In this document: piece after piece, positions 6,151-7,877 of the stretch
Position numbering within the stretch: position 1 is the first letter of the stretch
How the letters are laid out: the number at the start of each line of letters is the position of its first letter
DNA from: Burkholderiaceae bacterium
GTDB lineage: Bacteria; Pseudomonadota; Gammaproteobacteria; Burkholderiales; Burkholderiaceae
DNA length: 7,877 nt
Assembly (NCBI GenBank): GCA_023253905.1
Contig: JALREG010000130.1
Location: 1 to 7,877 of the forward strand
Reading direction: 5' to 3'
Made by a program: the position numbers and the translations under genes
Notes under the pieces: generated by a model
What the model saw: the letters and a program-made list of their open reading frames with translations, nothing else
Told to the model about the DNA's origin: nothing
The model's database searches: none

Positions 6151-7161
6151 TCAGTCCTGCTTGATGCCGTGGTCCTGAATCAGCTTTCGGTAGAGCTCGA
6201 ACTGGGCGCGGGTAGCCGTACCCAGTTCGTCGGGCGACGAACCTCGAAGCGTGAGCCCGAATCCCACCAGTCGTTCGCGGGTGGGTGGGTCGGCGAGCGC
6301 GCGTTGCATCTCACCGTGCAGTCGATCGATGACTGGCTGGGGCGTTCCGGCTGGCATCACCATGGCAAACCATGAATTGAAGAAATAGCCGGGCAGGCCT
6401 GATTCATCCACCGTTGGTACGTTGGGATACTGGGCGAGCCGCTTAGGCGTGGACACCGCAAGAAGCCGAACCTTGCCCGACTGAATGAGTGACGTCACGG
6501 TACCAAGCCCTTGCATGGCCGCATCCACCTCACCGGATGCCACGGCGACAGCAGCCGGTGTGGCCCCCTTGTAGGGCACGTGAAGCATCTGCAATTGCGC
6601 TTTGCTTGCGAGGAGCGCCATCGCGATGTGCTGCGGGCTGCCATTGCCGCCCGAACTGTAGTTGAGTTTGCCAGGGTTGGCGCGCGCTGCCGCAATGAAA
6701 TCGGCCACCGAGCGCAGCGGCGACTCGGGGCGTACAACCATGCCCCATTCAATGGTGGCGGCGAGTGACAGGGGTGCGAAGTCGGTGAGTGCGTTCCACG
6801 GCATCTTGGGAAAGATGTGCGGAATCATCGTGAGCACGCTGTCGTTAAAGCCCCCCAGGGTATAGCCGTCGGGGGCGGCGCGGGCCACGCGCTCGGCGCC
6901 GATCAGCCCTGAGGAGCCCGCGATGTTCTCCACCACGATCGGCTGTCCCAGCCCCTCGGCCATCTTCTGGGTGAGCACGCGCGCCGCGTTGTCGACCGCG
7001 CTTCCGGCTGCGAGGGGAATCACCATGCGGATGGGCTTGGTGGGATAGGCGGAGGCAGTCTGCGCGCAAGTAGCTGTAGGCAACCCGACCATGAGCGCGG
7101 CAGCGGCGACCAGCATATGCCCGGCGGCGGAAGGCCATCGCGGCAGGTGGAGGTGCTTCAT
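6151..7161 (-). CDS. Bug/TctC-family periplasmic solute-binding protein (second copy)
   Basis: A 336-residue tripartite tricarboxylate transporter substrate-binding protein. The frame is open up to 7200, but ATG 7161 is the start: AGGAGA at 7169-7174 lies seven bases upstream, and the protein then opens with a normal signal peptide (MKHLHLPR, hydrophobic core about 15-29, cleavage probably TCA|QT or ASA|YP near 33-38). The family signature is clear: YPTKPIRMVIPLAAGSAVD (39-57, with conserved D57), AAPDGYTLGG (95-104), SSGGNGSPQHIA (169-180), VPYKGATPA (195-203), STPKRLAQYPNVPTVDESG (237-255) and a helical C-terminus. It acts in the periplasm, delivering an organic acid to a TctAB permease encoded elsewhere. 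It is only moderately similar to the Bug protein at 2506-3474 and belongs to the convergent operon with the racemase-fold gene, 46 bp downstream of it, so it probably serves a different ligand or regulon. It ends 68 bp from the opposing operon. Confidence 0.95.
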   Translation of the reverse strand: MKHLHLPRWPSAAGHMLVAAAALMVGLPTATCAQTASAYPTKPIRMVIPLAAGSAVDNAARVLTQKMAEGLGQPIVVENIAGSSGLIGAERVARAAPDGYTLGGFNDSVLTMIPHIFPKMPWNALTDFAPLSLAATIEWGMVVRPESPLRSVADFIAAARANPGKLNYSSGGNGSPQHIAMALLASKAQLQMLHVPYKGATPAAVAVASGEVDAAMQGLGTVTSLIQSGKVRLLAVSTPKRLAQYPNVPTVDESGLPGYFFNSWFAMVMPAGTPQPVIDRLHGEMQRALADPPTRERLVGFGLTLRGSSPDELGTATRAQFELYRKLIQDHGIKQD

Positions 7162-7168
7162 CGGTGTT

Positions 7169-7174
7169 TCTCCT
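7169..7174 (-). promoter_or_regulatory. Shine-Dalgarno deciding the start of the second Bug gene
   Basis: On the minus strand AGGAGA is followed by seven bases and ATG at 7161. This is the best ribosome-binding site in the window and rules out the longer in-frame start at 7200, which would also bury the signal peptide behind 13 extra residues. Confidence 0.8.
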
Positions 7175-7197
7175 GAGGCTATGATGGGTACGGCGAG

Positions 7198-7220
7198 CAC
7201 GCGCGCACTAGCGCGCAGTG
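7198..7220 (-). other. GC-rich hairpin at the racemase/Bug gene junction
   Basis: On the minus strand CAC-T-GCGCGC is followed by a TAGT loop and GCGCGC-GTG: a perfect 6-bp GC stem extended by three more pairs across one bulged base. The TAG in the loop is the stop codon of the upstream gene. No T-run follows, so full termination is unlikely. It could protect mRNA ends or set the relative output of the two genes, as seen for intercistronic hairpins in binding-protein operons (inference). Confidence 0.5.
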
Positions 7221-7877
7221 TCGTTCAACGATTTTCGCGATTCGAGCAATCGCCCGATCGACTCGGGAAGGCCCCGGTGGGGCTTGAGCGGGGGCGGTGA
7301 AAAGCTTCCCGCTCTTGCCTGCGGTGGCGCGAGGCGAACTAGCGCCTCCGCTTGGGCCACTGCGCACGAGACCCCGTCGACCGCAGGGACGGGCAGTTGA
7401 TTTCGAATCTGCCTTGCGAGGCCGGCAAGCGGCGCACCCGCGATCACCAGCGCATCAGCGCTGTCTTCACGCACCGCGCGTTCGCAGAGCGCCAGCAACT
7501 GTGCCGCCTGATCGGTCTGAACCGAGCCGATGTCGGCCAGGGGTTGGTCGAGCGCGCGAATGCTGGCGAGTCGTGAGGCAAGCCCGCAGCGCTCAACGGT
7601 CTCGCGATACCAGGCCGTAATTCGCGACGAAATGGCGATGATGGAAAACCGCTGGCCGATCAGGCTGGCTGAAGCAAACGCAGCCTCGCTCATCCCTACC
7701 ACGGGTATCGGGACGACTTCTCGCAAGGCCGGGAGCCCCGGGTCGCCAAAGGCCGCGACCACGATCGCATCGAAGCGCCGGTAATGCTCCGCCGCGAGTT
7801 GCGCGACCGCGTAGGCACCGATCAGCGATTCGAAGCGGGTTTCGATGTAGGCCACCCCAAATGGCGCGGTCACCACG
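7208..7877 (-). CDS. Asp/Glu/hydantoin-racemase-family protein, 5' end outside window
   Basis: The reading frame enters from the right edge and ends at TAG 7208-7210, giving 222 visible residues. Roughly the first 30-50 residues of the family (the opening strand with the N-P-N-T motif) lie outside; the first visible codons are GTG GTG and should read Val-Val. Matches to the hydantoin/aspartate racemase fold are strong: T-A-P-F-G-V-A-Y-I-E (3-12), FDAIVVAAFGDPGL (35-48), PVVGMSEAA (58-66), RALDQPL (107-113), DALVIAGAPLAGLA (141-154) and VPAVDGVSCAV (163-173). Family racemases use two cysteines, in ACFGDPGL and in LGCAGMAGL; here these positions are A42 and G147, so classical two-base cysteine racemisation is not expected. 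It may be a divergent isomerase or lyase, or a binding protein. It sits 46 bp upstream of the Bug gene in one operon. Related proteins are sometimes mislabelled as hydrogenase proteins; nothing here supports that. Confidence 0.85.
   Translation of the reverse strand, partial: VVTAPFGVAYIETRFESLIGAYAVAQLAAEHYRRFDAIVVAAFGDPGLPALREVVPIPVVGMSEAAFASASLIGQRFSIIAISSRITAWYRETVERCGLASRLASIRALDQPLADIGSVQTDQAAQLLALCERAVREDSADALVIAGAPLAGLARQIRNQLPVPAVDGVSCAVAQAEALVRLAPPQARAGSFSPPPLKPHRGLPESIGRLLESRKSLNDTAR

Overview
The window is GC-rich, densely coded DNA of the kind typical of Burkholderiales-type Betaproteobacteria (Bordetella, Achromobacter, Cupriavidus and relatives). The strongest hint is two periplasmic binding proteins of the Bug/TctC family, which is greatly expanded in that group. 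This is inferred from gene content only; no rRNA or marker gene is present. It looks like accessory catabolic DNA: three flavoprotein dehydrogenases, a TIM-barrel enzyme, two solute-binding proteins and a racemase-fold protein. No transposase, tRNA, CRISPR array or transcription factor is visible.

Layout. (1) Positions 1-898, minus strand: the N-terminal 299 residues of a 3-ketosteroid-dehydrogenase-like (KstD-like) flavoprotein that runs off the left edge. (2) Positions 899-1096: a divergent intergenic region with a good sigma70-type promoter pointing right, a 12-bp perfect palindrome in its spacer, and two weaker dyads. (3) Positions 1097-6082, plus strand: a compact four-gene operon, comprising a fumarate-reductase/TcuA-like flavoprotein (TTG start), a Bug binding protein, a sugar-phosphate-isomerase-type TIM barrel and a second, complete KstD-like flavoprotein. 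(4) Positions 6083-6150: a short convergent gap carrying a second copy of a 13-nt sequence found in the promoter. (5) Positions 7877-6151, minus strand: an operon of an Asp/Glu/hydantoin-racemase-family protein (5' end outside the window) followed by a second Bug protein, with a GC-rich hairpin at their junction.

How the genes may work together (inference). A Bug protein captures an organic acid in the periplasm for a tripartite tricarboxylate transporter whose membrane subunits are not in the window. The flavoproteins would then introduce double bonds, most plausibly next to a ketone in an alicyclic ring, because two of them belong to the KstD-like group and the complete one keeps the Tyr/Gly residues expected of 1,2-desaturation. 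The TIM-barrel protein would isomerise or dehydrate an intermediate. The substrate cannot be read from sequence.

The points most worth following are the desaturase-rich cassette, the racemase-fold protein in which both usual catalytic cysteine positions are occupied by other residues, the promoter palindrome, and the 13-nt sequence that brackets the four-gene operon.
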